A DNA stretch of 64,000 bases from Gemmatimonadaceae bacterium. Its GTDB lineage: Bacteria; Gemmatimonadota; Gemmatimonadetes; Gemmatimonadales; Gemmatimonadaceae. The notes below the pieces were generated by a model, which was not told where the DNA came from, searched no databases, and worked only from the letters and a program-made list of their open reading frames with translations. The position numbers and the translations under genes are program-made. This document shows, one piece after another, positions 52,651 through 63,077 of this stretch (its first letter is position 1; the number at the start of each line of letters is the position of its first letter). The stretch covers positions 31,712 to 95,711 of the forward strand of contig JACVCD010000021.1 of NCBI GenBank assembly GCA_016742275.1. The letters are read 5' to 3'.

Positions 52651-54366
52651 ATGGAGCTTTCTCCAGCTTTCCCGAACCGACGTCGGTACGGTCTCACGGG
52701 CACCGTGTTGGCGTGCCTGACGCTTCTGGTGAGTGGTGCCACGGGCTGTGTGCCCGCCGGTGCGGCCGGAGGCGGTGCCATCGGTGGATCATCTGCCGCG
52801 CGCAGCGCCTTTGGCCGTCTCGATGAACGTCAGCGTATCGGAAGCTTCTCCACGATCGAAGCCGTCGCGGTTACTCGCCGATTTGTTTTTGCTGGCGGCA
52901 GCGGTGGCATTGCCGTGTACGATCGGCTCCGTGATGTCTGGATGCCGCCGCTGACGCGCGACAACGGCTTCATGGACCAGCAGATCACGGTCATGGCAGG
53001 AGATCCGGTTGAAGACGCGTTGTGGTTTGGCGTGCCGGGTGGTGTCGCGACCTATCGTCCGCAGACGGAGCAGTTGCAGCGCACGATGCTCACGGGTGTG
53101 CCCGATGTGATTGCCTTTGATCGACGTGGCACCGGTGATGCCATGGTCCGTGCCGGTGGGAGCTGGACACGTGTGTCGCGCATTGGGCTCACCACGCCCA
53201 TGAATGGAGCGCCTGCGGCCAACAGCGTGATCGTGCCAAGCAATTTGGGTGAGCTGTATCAGCGCTATCCCACGCTGCGGATTCAGCCGCAATCGCTGCT
53301 GCGCAATCAGTCGCCGAACAGACCGCTGCAGCAGTTTGCGTTGTTGAGTGGCGCGGCATCGCCGGATCGTGTGAACGATGTCTGGCTCGGCACGGATGGT
53401 GATGGGTTATATCGGCTCGATCCTGCGTTTCTTCAGGCGCAGCCGCTACGGTTCGGATTGCTCGAACCCGGGGTCGGCGCGCTCGCGCTGGCGGCGGATG
53501 GTGTGTGGGCTGCCGGACTCGGGCAGTCGATGCGACGTGGCGGTTTGTCGTTCACGACGCCGGATCTGCAGCGCTGGCGTTGGATTGAAGGCACCATTGG
53601 CGTACCACTCACCGGCCTGCGTACCTACGCGTTGGCGACACGTGCGAACCGCGCATGGCTTGGCACGGCGAGGGGCCTGGTACGTGTTTTTCTCGACGGC
53701 GCGAATGACATGACGGCGTGGACCGCGTTCGATGGATTGCCGGATGAACGCGTACTCGCCGTTGCGCCGCGTGATGACGGTGTGTGGGTCGGTACGCCGC
53801 GCGGTGTGGTACGCATCAGTGACTCCCTCGACACCAAGCCGCGTGAAACCCGTGGCCTTGGTGCCCGCCTGCTCGAGAATGTGCCGGTGTATGCATTGCA
53901 GTTCACCGGAGACACCCTGTGGATGGGGACAGAAGGTGGTGTGGTGGCGTTGCCTCGTGCAGAGGCGGGCGGAGGGACGCTTTTGCGTCCGTTGGGGGAT
54001 GATCCCGCACTTCGGCGTCCCGTGCGAAGCTTGGCGTACAGCGACAGTGTGTTGCTCGCGGCGACTGACAATGCCGTGTTGGCGGTGGCACCGCGCGGTG
54101 GGCGAGCGCCGCAGCGCGTAGATGCGCTCAATCTCGTTCACGTGGGGCAGGTTACTCGTGTTGGCATCGATGCCCGAGCCATGTGGGCGGCCGGCATGAA
54201 CGGCCTCGTGATTGTCTCGCGCACGAGCGGAGCCGTTCGGGTGGTCAGCGCCGTGGACCTTGGTGGTCCGGTACTCGATGTGGTGGCGAACACGGACTGG
54301 ATGTGGATCGGTACGCCGCAGGGGTTGGTGCGTCTTCGGCGGTCCTCCGACGGCCTCACGTACTAG
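52651..54366 (+). CDS. Lipoprotein with two-component-regulator-type beta-propeller repeats
   Basis: The protein has 571 residues from ATG 52651. The signal peptide TVLACLTLLVSGATGCVPAG has a plausible lipobox (ATGC). The rest is a string of beta-propeller blades like those of Reg_prop sensors: RFVFAGGSGGIAVYDRLRDVW, LWFGVPGGVATYRPQ, VWLGTDGDGLYRL, AWLGTARGLVRVF, VWVGTPRGVVRIS, LWMGTEGGVVALP and MWIGTPQGLVRLRR. No kinase or DNA-binding part follows, so it is a stand-alone exported propeller. Ligand unknown. The gene ends 12 bases before thiL. Confidence 0.82.
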   Translation: MELSPAFPNRRRYGLTGTVLACLTLLVSGATGCVPAGAAGGGAIGGSSAARSAFGRLDERQRIGSFSTIEAVAVTRRFVFAGGSGGIAVYDRLRDVWMPPLTRDNGFMDQQITVMAGDPVEDALWFGVPGGVATYRPQTEQLQRTMLTGVPDVIAFDRRGTGDAMVRAGGSWTRVSRIGLTTPMNGAPAANSVIVPSNLGELYQRYPTLRIQPQSLLRNQSPNRPLQQFALLSGAASPDRVNDVWLGTDGDGLYRLDPAFLQAQPLRFGLLEPGVGALALAADGVWAAGLGQSMRRGGLSFTTPDLQRWRWIEGTIGVPLTGLRTYALATRANRAWLGTARGLVRVFLDGANDMTAWTAFDGLPDERVLAVAPRDDGVWVGTPRGVVRISDSLDTKPRETRGLGARLLENVPVYALQFTGDTLWMGTEGGVVALPRAEAGGGTLLRPLGDDPALRRPVRSLAYSDSVLLAATDNAVLAVAPRGGRAPQRVDALNLVHVGQVTRVGIDARAMWAAGMNGLVIVSRTSGAVRVVSAVDLGGPVLDVVANTDWMWIGTPQGLVRLRRSSDGLTY

Positions 54367-54378
54367 CGCGCATTCGTC

Positions 54379-55407
54379 ATGTTCACATCACACACCGTTC
54401 CTTCACCTGACGATGCGTTTCGTGCGCACCAGGCCATGGGCAGTGGGCGCGAGTTCGATACGATTCGGCTGCTGATGTCGCGTTGGGGCGATCTCACGGC
54501 CGATATCGGTGATGATGCCGCATTGCTGCCGCCGCGTGCTTCAGGAACTCGGGTCGTGAGTACCGATGCCTGTGTTGAACATGTGCACTTTCGCTCGGCA
54601 TGGCTTTCGCCCCGCGAGATTGGACATCGTGCTGCGGCCGCCGCATTGAGTGATCTCGCCGCCATGGGTGCGAGTGCTGAATTTATGCTTGTGGCATTCG
54701 TGGTGCCGGAATCATGGGATGCCGTGCTACCCGATGTGGCGGATGGTATTGGCGATGTCGTGCGTGAGGTCGGCGCGCGCATCGTTGGTGGCAATCTCAG
54801 TCGCGGCGCCACCTTTGGTATCACGCTCACCGTGATTGGCAACGCGGAGCGACCGGTGTCGCGACGTGGGGCGCAGCCGGGTGACCTGGTGCTTGTCACC
54901 GGTACGCTGGGAGGCCCGGGAAGTGCGCTCGCCGCGTGGCTGGACGGGCAGGAGCCCTCTGCATGGGCGCGTGAGCGGTTTGTGCATCCCTGGCCGCGTA
55001 TCGCGCAGGGACAGCTGCTCGCGTCACATGGTGTGACGGCCATGCTCGATATCTCTGATGGGTTGGCGGCTGACGCACGGCATCTTTCGGCGGCCAGTGG
55101 CGTATGGCTGGCGCTCGATGCACAATCGCTGCCAACTGGGCCCGATTGCGCTGCGTCTGACGTGCTGGCCAGTGGTGAGGAGTATGAGTTGCTGGCCACA
55201 TTGCCCCCCGAACTGCTGCCCGCACTGCAGCAGACGTGGAATTCCACCACACACGGCCGAATCACGGTCATTGGGCGGGTCGAAGCGGTCACTGCTGCAC
55301 ATTCCAAACTAGAACCCTTGGTGACGCCCGTTCCCATTGCCGGCCACGATCATTTTGCCGAAGCGGCCGAACGCGTTGAAAACCCTCCGCGAATCGGCGA
55401 ACTTTAG
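54379..55407 (+). CDS. thiL: Thiamine-monophosphate kinase
   Basis: The protein has 342 residues. Phosphorylates thiamine phosphate to thiamine diphosphate with ATP. ThiL/PurM-family motifs are visible: EFDTIRLLMSRWG, DIGDDAALLPPRASG near 43, STDACVEHVHFRSAW near 61, GHRAAAAALSDLAAMGA near 83, VGGNLSRGATFGITLTVIG near 137, and LDISDGLAADARHL near 222. The start at ATG 54379 leaves 12 bases to the upstream stop. plsC begins five bases downstream, so these genes form one operon with eno and ftsB. Confidence 0.95.
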   Translation: MFTSHTVPSPDDAFRAHQAMGSGREFDTIRLLMSRWGDLTADIGDDAALLPPRASGTRVVSTDACVEHVHFRSAWLSPREIGHRAAAAALSDLAAMGASAEFMLVAFVVPESWDAVLPDVADGIGDVVREVGARIVGGNLSRGATFGITLTVIGNAERPVSRRGAQPGDLVLVTGTLGGPGSALAAWLDGQEPSAWARERFVHPWPRIAQGQLLASHGVTAMLDISDGLAADARHLSAASGVWLALDAQSLPTGPDCAASDVLASGEEYELLATLPPELLPALQQTWNSTTHGRITVIGRVEAVTAAHSKLEPLVTPVPIAGHDHFAEAAERVENPPRIGEL

Positions 55408-55411
55408 CCGA

Positions 55412-56197
55412 ATGTTCAGAACGGCCATCACCTTCGTTGCGCTGCTCCTCGGCACGCTGATCTTCGGCAGCATGGCGCTGCTGGCACAGTTGTTCGGTGT
55501 GAAGCCGCGTCCGGGCGGAGCCTATGAGAAGGCGCCACGCTGGTGGTCCTGGTGGTTGTTGCGCGCGGCCGGGGTGAAGGTCGTGTTGCATGGCAACGAT
55601 GGGCTCGAGACGGGTGCTCCGCGGGTGTACATCGCCAACCATGTGAGTTGGTTTGATATCCCGGCCATGATCGAGGCCCTGCCGCACTACGGTTTTGTGG
55701 CCAAGCGTGAACTCGAGAAGATTCCGCTGTTCGGACCTGCCGCGCGTGCCGTCGGTGTGATCTACATCGATCGGGAGAATCGCAAGGCAGCGTTCGGCGC
55801 CTATGAAGACGCTGCGCGTCGGATTCGCGAAGGACATCCGGTGCTGGTCTATCCAGAGGGCACACGCGGTTCCACGTATGCGCTGCGCCCCTTCAAGAAG
55901 GGCCCATTTGTACTGGCCATTGGCTCCGGTGCTCCGATCGTTCCGGTCGTTATTCACGGAACGATCGAGGTAAATCCGCGCGGTGAGTTCCGTGCTTCAC
56001 CTGGAACAGTGCATGTGCACGTGCTCGACGCCATACCGACGGAAGGACTGACGTACGATGATCGCGACGCGCTCGCGGATCGTGTACGTCAGGCGATGGC
56101 GGAGTGTCTGCGCACGCAGTACGGCGTGGAACCGGCCATGATTTCGCACGATGCTCGTCAGATTCGTGCTGTTGCTGAACCGCGTTTGTCGACCTGA
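55412..56197 (+). CDS. plsC: 1-acyl-sn-glycerol-3-phosphate acyltransferase
   Basis: The protein has 261 residues from ATG 55412. One or two N-terminal membrane segments (ITFVALLLGTLIFGSMALLA) precede the acyltransferase core: NHVSWFDIPAM near residue 74 (HxxxxD; here His, then Asp five positions later), FVAKRELEKIPLFG near 99, IYIDRENRKAAFG and YPEGTRGSTYALRPFKKG near 150. It acylates lysophosphatidic acid to phosphatidic acid. In operon with thiL and eno. Confidence 0.93.
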   Translation: MFRTAITFVALLLGTLIFGSMALLAQLFGVKPRPGGAYEKAPRWWSWWLLRAAGVKVVLHGNDGLETGAPRVYIANHVSWFDIPAMIEALPHYGFVAKRELEKIPLFGPAARAVGVIYIDRENRKAAFGAYEDAARRIREGHPVLVYPEGTRGSTYALRPFKKGPFVLAIGSGAPIVPVVIHGTIEVNPRGEFRASPGTVHVHVLDAIPTEGLTYDDRDALADRVRQAMAECLRTQYGVEPAMISHDARQIRAVAEPRLST

Positions 56198-57508
<1,311 letters not shown>

Positions 57509-57533
57509 GCATACGACTTCCGACTTCGGTTGA

Positions 57534-57881
57534 ATGATGGCTACCAAAGCTAAACCGGGTCGTGTCTGGCTCCGGCGCCTCCTATGGGGCGCCGGAGTAT
57601 TGGCCGTGCTGGCGTTTGCCATTCAAGGCGGCGAATACGGTACGACTGATCTACTGTCGCAGCGTGAAGCGCGTGCACAGCTCGAGGCTGAACTCGAAGT
57701 ATTGCGTGATACTGTGGCCACGCTGCGCACCACACTCAAGCAGGTGCGTTCCGACGATGCCACGCTCGAACGCATTGCGCGCGAAGAGCACGGGCTCGTG
57801 AAAGGCGAGAAGGAATTGATCTATCGCGTGCGTACGGCGCCGGATGCGGTGAGCAGAGATTCGGTACCGCCGGTTCGCTGA
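57534..57881 (+). CDS. ftsB: FtsB/DivIC-type septum formation initiator protein
   Basis: The protein has 115 residues. One N-terminal membrane segment (LLWGAGVLAVLAFAIQGG, about 16-33), then a coiled coil (REARAQLEAELEVLRDTVATLRTTL, cited as EAELEVLRDTVATLR) and the FtsB-type end ERIAREEHGLVKGEKELIYRV. Length, topology, and position right after eno support FtsB, which forms a periplasmic complex with FtsL and FtsQ in the divisome. ATG 57537 is an alternative start one codon later. Confidence 0.88.
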   Translation: MMATKAKPGRVWLRRLLWGAGVLAVLAFAIQGGEYGTTDLLSQREARAQLEAELEVLRDTVATLRTTLKQVRSDDATLERIAREEHGLVKGEKELIYRVRTAPDAVSRDSVPPVR

Positions 57882-57942
57882 CCGATATGCTGATGTCGCA
57901 AACGTTTGATTTCGCACATCACTTTCGTGATGCTTCTCGGGG

Positions 57943-57970
57943 TTGACTCAGCGCTTCAACCTGCTAATAT
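57943..57970 (+). promoter_or_regulatory. Sigma-70-type promoter of the tRNA-Met pair
   Basis: TTGACT (57943-57948) and TAATAT (57965-57970) with 16 bases between them lie 11 bases upstream of the initiator tRNA. A short dyad ATCAC/GTGAT just before it may end the ftsB transcript. Confidence 0.7.
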
Positions 57971-57981
57971 CCCAAGACTGC

Positions 57982-58055
<74 letters not shown>

Positions 58056-58064
58056 TAGTGCACT

Positions 58065-58088
58065 CGGCCAGTCCTCGCGGACTGGCCG
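58065..58088 (+). terminator. Hairpin between the two tRNA-Met genes
   Basis: CGGCCAGTCC (58065-58074) pairs perfectly with GGACTGGCCG (58079-58088) around TCGC. It may be a partial terminator or a processing signal between the tRNAs. TTTG follows. Confidence 0.6.
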
Positions 58089-58132
58089 TTTGCGTCCCGG
58101 ACATGCCGCTGCTCCGCGGTCTTGTTCAAAGG

Positions 58133-58206
58133 GGCTGGGTAGCTCAGCCGGTTAGAGCGCACGACTCATAATCGTGAGGTCGAGAGTTCGAGTCTCTCCC
58201 CAGCTA
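58133..58206 (+). tRNA. Elongator tRNA-Met (anticodon CAU)
   Basis: This is a 74-nt tRNA. Acceptor GGCTGGG pairs with CCCAGCT (one G-U at the end), D-arm AGCTCAGCCGGTTAGAGC, anticodon stem-loop ACGACTCATAATCGT, T-arm GAGAGTTCGAGTCTCTC. The CTCATAA loop resembles elongator Met; a tRNA-Ile with lysidine-modified CAU is less likely. CCA not encoded. Confidence 0.88.
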
Positions 58207-58308
58207 TTTGCAGGTCATTGTCTGGCCTTCGGGTCTGTCTAAAAATGAAACACCGCGCCCGCTGCACAGGCGCGCGCGCGCACCTCGGGCGACACTTGGG
58301 ATATTCCC

Positions 58309-60741
58309 ATGGACTCGCCCGACATGCCCCTGACGCCATTTCGACACTTCACCCGTCTCGCGGTGATCTGTCTCAGCGCTCTCTTCCTGCTTGGCATCGC
58401 CGAGTGGTATTGGGTCAGGCGCGCCACAGCGGCCATTGCCAGTGTGCCAACGCGCACCGTACTCGTGACGCAGCAACGCATGTACTCCACGCGCGTCGTG
58501 GACAATACGATTGCGTTCATGCAGGCACAAACAGCCGAAGCGCGCGTGCCCTGGCGCCAGGAGCGCCTGAAGGCGCTGCAGCGACTCAGCGAAGCGTCCA
58601 CTGAACTGACCCGCTTCCGCATCCTTGAGTCCAAAGGGCCGAGCGCAGCCGGTGGGGAGCTCGGCAAGGCACGCTTACGTATTGCTCGCATTGTAGCACG
58701 GACGGATAGTCTGGTGTCGGAGCGGCTGCGTGGTGAACGCGGCATGCTGCAAGAAGACGAAATTCGTGCTCTGGTGACGATGAACGATTCCGTGTCATCC
58801 GCCATCGAGCGTGTGAACAACGAAGAGCTGGCATGGGCACGTAATCGCACGGATCGTCTGCAGCGCGGGCAACTCGTGGTCTTCATGTTCATGGGCGGTG
58901 TGTTGCTGCTCATGGTATTCGTGGTGATGCGGCCGGCCGCCCATCGCATGGGAGATCTTGCGATCGCGCTCAGTCGCTCCAATGCGCAGTTGGCCGACCA
59001 GGCGCACACGCTTGAAGAATCGGCAACTGAACTGGCGGAGCAGAATGCAGAGCTTGTGCAGCATCAGATCGTCATGGAGCAGCACCGTACGCTGCTCGAA
59101 GAACTGCAGCAGTCGTTGTCGGAGCGCGAAGCACGTCACCGCTCGGTGCTCGAGTCGATGGCCGAGGGCATGGTGCTGGCACGCGAAGATGGTGTGTTGC
59201 TTGCGTGGAACAACAGTGCGCTCAACTTGCTCGGGGTGAGTGAGGAGGAGATGCGCTCGCGTCGTCCTGACAAGCCGTTGTTTGAAGTGCGTGACGAAGC
59301 TGGTGAGATACTCGATAACGCCGCGCTGCCGCTTGCGACCACCATGCGCACGGGTGAGCCGGTTTCCGGCATGGTCATGCAGGTGCATCGGAATGGTGAG
59401 TCGCCGCGCTGGCTGCGTCTCAACGCGCGACTGGTGGAGTCACTCGATGATTCCGAGCCAGTGGCTCGCACAGCCGTACTCACGTTTGTCGATGTCACAG
59501 CAGAACGGGCGCAGGCGCTGCAGTTGCGTTCGCTGTCCATAGCCGTTGAGCAGACCGATCAAGCCATTGCCATGGCCGATGCACGACTGCGCATCACCTG
59601 GGTCAACAAGGCGTGGATGCGTACGACGGGCTTCACGTTGGACGAAGCGCGTGGCAAGCGTCCTGGTGAGCTGTTGCATGGACCGCACACCGCTCCCGAA
59701 ACGGTGGAGCGCATGCGGGCCGCGGTTCGCAATGGGGAGTCCATCGAGGCCGAAGTCCTCAACTACCGGAAGGACGGCACGCCGTTCTGGATGGAAGTGC
59801 ACACGGCACCACTACGCGACGGCGCTGGACACATCACGTCGTGGATTTCCGTGCAGCGCGATATCACATCGAGAAAGGCCAGCGAGCGTGAACGTCAGCA
59901 GTTGGCTGCTGCCCTGGCAGTCACGACCGATGGTATCGGTATCGTGAACGCGGGTGGTGGACTCGAGTTCGTGAATCACGCGTTCGCTCGTCTGTTCCAT
60001 GATCGGCCAGGCAATCTCATTCACCGATCGTGGACTGAACGTTTCTCGGCTGAAGAAGCACTGCGTATTCAGCGTGATGTGGTTCCCCTGGTGACTCGAT
60101 TGGGAGCCTGGAGTGGGGAAGTGGAAGGTCTCCGCAGCGATGGCGCCGCGTTCCCGCTCGACCTCAGCGTCACCATGCTGCCCACCGGAGGGTTGGTGTG
60201 CATGATGCGCGATGTCTCGGAGCGCAAACAGCTTGAATCGGTGCTGCGTACGCAGGCCATCCGTGACGAACTCACGCAACTCTACAACCGGCGCGGCTTC
60301 TTCCAGGTGGCGTCGGGTCAGCTTCAGGATCTGGTCCGTCGCAAGCAGCCTGCGGTGCTACTGTACGGCGACGCTGATCGCTTCAAGCTCGTGAACGACA
60401 CTTACGGGCATGACGTCGGTGATCAGGTGCTGCGGCTCATTGCCGATGTGCTGCGCACGGAGCTCCGCTCAACGGATGTTGTGGCGCGTCTTGGTGGCGA
60501 CGAGTTCACGGCACTGTTGCCGGACACCGATATCGGCAGTGTGGTGGAGATTCAGGACAAGTTGCAGCGCGCGTTGGCAGAAGCGGCCGCAAAGTCAGAC
60601 TGTCCGGCAACCATTGGCATGAGCATTGGTGTTGCCATTTTCGACCCAGCCATGCCGGAGAGCGTCGACGCGCTGTTGCAGCGCGCCGATCGTGACCTCT
60701 ACGACATCAAGGGAACACGGCGTCGGGCGCGCGCTGCGTAA
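58309..60741 (+). CDS. Membrane-bound PAS-PAS-PAS-GGDEF diguanylate cyclase
   Basis: The protein has 810 residues. Two membrane segments (LAVICLSALFLLGIAEWYW near 18-36 and VVFMFMGGVLLLMVFVVM near 190-208) bracket a helical periplasmic sensor of about 150 residues. A coiled coil leads to three PAS domains (about 270-400, 405-530 and 535-640; the second has WVNKAWMRTTGFTLDEARG and is followed by SWISVQRDITSRK). The GGDEF domain is intact: DRFKLVNDTYGHDVGDQVL, then RLGGDEF at 728-733, with I-site RSTD five residues before GGDEF. It should make c-di-GMP under product inhibition. There is no EAL domain. A lone transcription unit downstream of the tRNAs. Confidence 0.93.
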   Translation: MDSPDMPLTPFRHFTRLAVICLSALFLLGIAEWYWVRRATAAIASVPTRTVLVTQQRMYSTRVVDNTIAFMQAQTAEARVPWRQERLKALQRLSEASTELTRFRILESKGPSAAGGELGKARLRIARIVARTDSLVSERLRGERGMLQEDEIRALVTMNDSVSSAIERVNNEELAWARNRTDRLQRGQLVVFMFMGGVLLLMVFVVMRPAAHRMGDLAIALSRSNAQLADQAHTLEESATELAEQNAELVQHQIVMEQHRTLLEELQQSLSEREARHRSVLESMAEGMVLAREDGVLLAWNNSALNLLGVSEEEMRSRRPDKPLFEVRDEAGEILDNAALPLATTMRTGEPVSGMVMQVHRNGESPRWLRLNARLVESLDDSEPVARTAVLTFVDVTAERAQALQLRSLSIAVEQTDQAIAMADARLRITWVNKAWMRTTGFTLDEARGKRPGELLHGPHTAPETVERMRAAVRNGESIEAEVLNYRKDGTPFWMEVHTAPLRDGAGHITSWISVQRDITSRKASERERQQLAAALAVTTDGIGIVNAGGGLEFVNHAFARLFHDRPGNLIHRSWTERFSAEEALRIQRDVVPLVTRLGAWSGEVEGLRSDGAAFPLDLSVTMLPTGGLVCMMRDVSERKQLESVLRTQAIRDELTQLYNRRGFFQVASGQLQDLVRRKQPAVLLYGDADRFKLVNDTYGHDVGDQVLRLIADVLRTELRSTDVVARLGGDEFTALLPDTDIGSVVEIQDKLQRALAEAAAKSDCPATIGMSIGVAIFDPAMPESVDALLQRADRDLYDIKGTRRRARAA

Positions 60742-60775
60742 CTACACGGCATAACACGCGCCCGAAGTCTCATCG

Positions 60776-61369
60776 TTACCGCACCACCCAATCCGTCTGC
60801 AACTGCACCGTGCCCCACTGAATGGTGAGCACACCGCCGTTGGCAGCCGCCGCTGTACCGGGCACCAGCGCGATGGTGAAGCTCTCAACCGGCTGATGGA
60901 GAGCGCTCACCTTGAGCGGAATACGCGCGGCATCCTTGGTCTGGTCATAGCGCGTTGGCATGACGGTCGCAGCACCACTGGTTTCCCGCTGCAGGATGAG
61001 CGTCCACCCGGTGCGTGTGGGAAGCGCCTGCACGATATACCGTCCGGCTTCCACTGCCTGGCCACCCATCGTGAGATTCACATCGGTGGTGAGGAGCGTG
61101 GACGCGTTGGCGCCAAGACGCCACACCTGATCATACGGTACGAGATCGGCCGTATGCAGCGTACGACCTCGAAGATGCGGCTGTCCGTAGTCGAGATGAA
61201 TGAGTGCTGGCTTTCCAGCGGCGCGCTGTGCTGCGGTATCAGCAAGCGTGAGCTCCACGGTGGCGGAGGCTCGGGTACTCGGCGCCGCACGACGGGCGCC
61301 CGCCTGTGCGGAGGCTACGGACGCCAGCGAAGTCAAAACCGCGAGTGCGGTGAACGTTGAACGCATCAT
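60776..61369 (-). CDS. Exported DUF2911 family protein
   Basis: The protein has 197 residues. Signal peptide STFTALAVLTSLASVASAQ. DUF2911 features: IHLDYGQPHLRGR near residue 57, VPYDQVWRLGANASTLLTTD near 77, AGRYIVQALPTRTGWTLIL near 108, and the beta-rich C-terminus ending TVQLQTDW. The family is uncharacterised and common in Bacteroidota and Gemmatimonadota. ATG 61366 is an alternative start one codon in. It lies 46 bases downstream of the subtilisin-like gene on the same strand. Confidence 0.88.
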   Translation of the reverse strand: MMRSTFTALAVLTSLASVASAQAGARRAAPSTRASATVELTLADTAAQRAAGKPALIHLDYGQPHLRGRTLHTADLVPYDQVWRLGANASTLLTTDVNLTMGGQAVEAGRYIVQALPTRTGWTLILQRETSGAATVMPTRYDQTKDAARIPLKVSALHQPVESFTIALVPGTAAAANGGVLTIQWGTVQLQTDWVVR

Positions 61370-61415
61370 GATGTTCGGGAAAGAAGGTGAGTGAATTCAA
61401 GGAATGATTGGCGCA

Positions 61416-63077
61416 TCACGGACGGATCTGTTCCCGTTCGAGCGCGAGCTTCACGGCAGCATAGGCATCCACGAGTCCACCCGTACGCGAGAGCGCGCTG
61501 AACGGCACCGACTGCGAAGGTCCATTCGGCAGCATGACCTTGAGCGTGGGGAAGGTGCGAACGGACTGCACCAGAATGTCCCGCACGTCAGAAGGCGTGA
61601 GCTTGGGGAAATACGACAACAACATGGCCGCCACACCCGATACGACCGGCGCCGCCATACTGGTGCCGCTTTCGCGCTTGTAGCCACCACCGGGCGCGGT
61701 GCTCAGGATGTCTTCACCTGGCGCAAAGAGGTCCACCATGGTTCGGCCATAGTTGGAGAAGCTGGTGACCAGCTTGTCTTCGCCCTTCCACGAGCTCGCG
61801 CCGACTTCCAACCACATGCCCACGCGGCTGCCATCAGTCAGTACGCTGGTGGGGAAGCTCGGCACCACATCGTTGTTTTCTCCATCATTGCCGGCGGCGT
61901 GCACGAGCAGCACACCCTTACCAGCCGCGTAGCGTACGGCACTGTCGACCACCGGCTTGCCCGGCGAGTAGGCCTTGCCGAAACTCATGTTGATCACGAG
62001 TGCGCCGTTGTCGGCCGCATACCGAATGGCTCGTGCAACATCGGCATCACGTTCATCGCCATCAGGTACTGCGCGCAGTGCCATGATGCGCACATTGGGG
62101 CTCACGCCTTGCACTGCCGCACCCGCCGTGCGTGCGGCACCAATGATGCCGGCCACGTGGGTGCCATGCAGCGCATCAGGTCCCGTCACATCACGTGAAC
62201 CATTGATGTTGCCCGTGGCACGCGGATAGTACGTGGTGTCGAGACCATACTTGGCTTGCGACTCGTACGCCTTCTTCGCGTCCTCGAGTGCTTCAGGGCC
62301 GAGTCCACTGGCATCGAGCTGCAGCCACATGCGCTTGGCCTGTTCCTGCGTGGGATTGGTCGGGGCAAAGCCCTCAACGCGACCACGCGTCAGTGCACCG
62401 GCGCCGATGGCCTGCTGCAGTACGCCGTTCACCTGTGATGCCGTGCGTTCGAGATTGAGAATCTGACGCAACGTGCCATTCACCTCTTCCGACTTGGACG
62501 CGTAGGCGGATGAGAGCGAGTCGCACTTCACGCTGCTTGGCTTGGCGATACCCTGTCCGGCCGGCTGATTGCGGCAGGCCGCATACATGCGCGTCAGCTC
62601 GAATGTATCGTGGTGTACGGCCGTCCCACCGGGCTGCACCATGAAATTCCAGCCGTAGGTGTCATCCGCGTAGCCGTTGTTGTCGTCATCACGGCCATTG
62701 CCTGCGACGTCGCGCGCATTGCGCCACATGACCGGCGCGAGCGCAGTGTGTGCGGTATCCACACCACCATCGATCACAGCAACGATCACTTCCCGTTGCG
62801 GCCGACGATTGGCGAGCAGTTCCCGCATTGCGCGTTCCGATCCGATGCCCAGCACACCGTCAGATTCGGGCGACAATCGGTGCCAGTCGCTGCGTGCGGT
62901 ATCAGGCGCCGTGGTTGGCGGCGGCGGTGGTGGCGTGACGGAGATGGGCTCCCGGGTCACCGGCTGTGGAGCCGGGCTCGGAATGGTAGGAGCGCCCGCT
63001 CGCGCGCAGCCAGCAAGCAGGGCAACGGCACCTACCAGCGCAGGGCTGCGCCACAGGGACAGGGAAGATCGAATCAT
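61416..63077 (-). CDS. S8-family (subtilisin-like) serine peptidase lipoprotein
   Basis: The protein has 553 residues from ATG 63077. The signal peptide has lipobox LLAGC (Cys24), followed by a Pro-rich linker. Catalytic triad: Asp103 in VIDGGVDTAH, His304 in LHGTHVAGIIGAA, Ser473 in SGTSMAAPVVSG; the oxyanion Asn397 is in HAAGND. A helical insertion of about 150 residues (160-290) separates Asp and His, longer than in classical subtilisins. A surface or periplasmic protease is expected; no propeptide domain is obvious. Its ATG overlaps the VOC gene stop by four bases (ATGA). Confidence 0.94.
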   Translation of the reverse strand: MIRSSLSLWRSPALVGAVALLAGCARAGAPTIPSPAPQPVTREPISVTPPPPPPTTAPDTARSDWHRLSPESDGVLGIGSERAMRELLANRRPQREVIVAVIDGGVDTAHTALAPVMWRNARDVAGNGRDDDNNGYADDTYGWNFMVQPGGTAVHHDTFELTRMYAACRNQPAGQGIAKPSSVKCDSLSSAYASKSEEVNGTLRQILNLERTASQVNGVLQQAIGAGALTRGRVEGFAPTNPTQEQAKRMWLQLDASGLGPEALEDAKKAYESQAKYGLDTTYYPRATGNINGSRDVTGPDALHGTHVAGIIGAARTAGAAVQGVSPNVRIMALRAVPDGDERDADVARAIRYAADNGALVINMSFGKAYSPGKPVVDSAVRYAAGKGVLLVHAAGNDGENNDVVPSFPTSVLTDGSRVGMWLEVGASSWKGEDKLVTSFSNYGRTMVDLFAPGEDILSTAPGGGYKRESGTSMAAPVVSGVAAMLLSYFPKLTPSDVRDILVQSVRTFPTLKVMLPNGPSQSVPFSALSRTGGLVDAYAAVKLALEREQIRP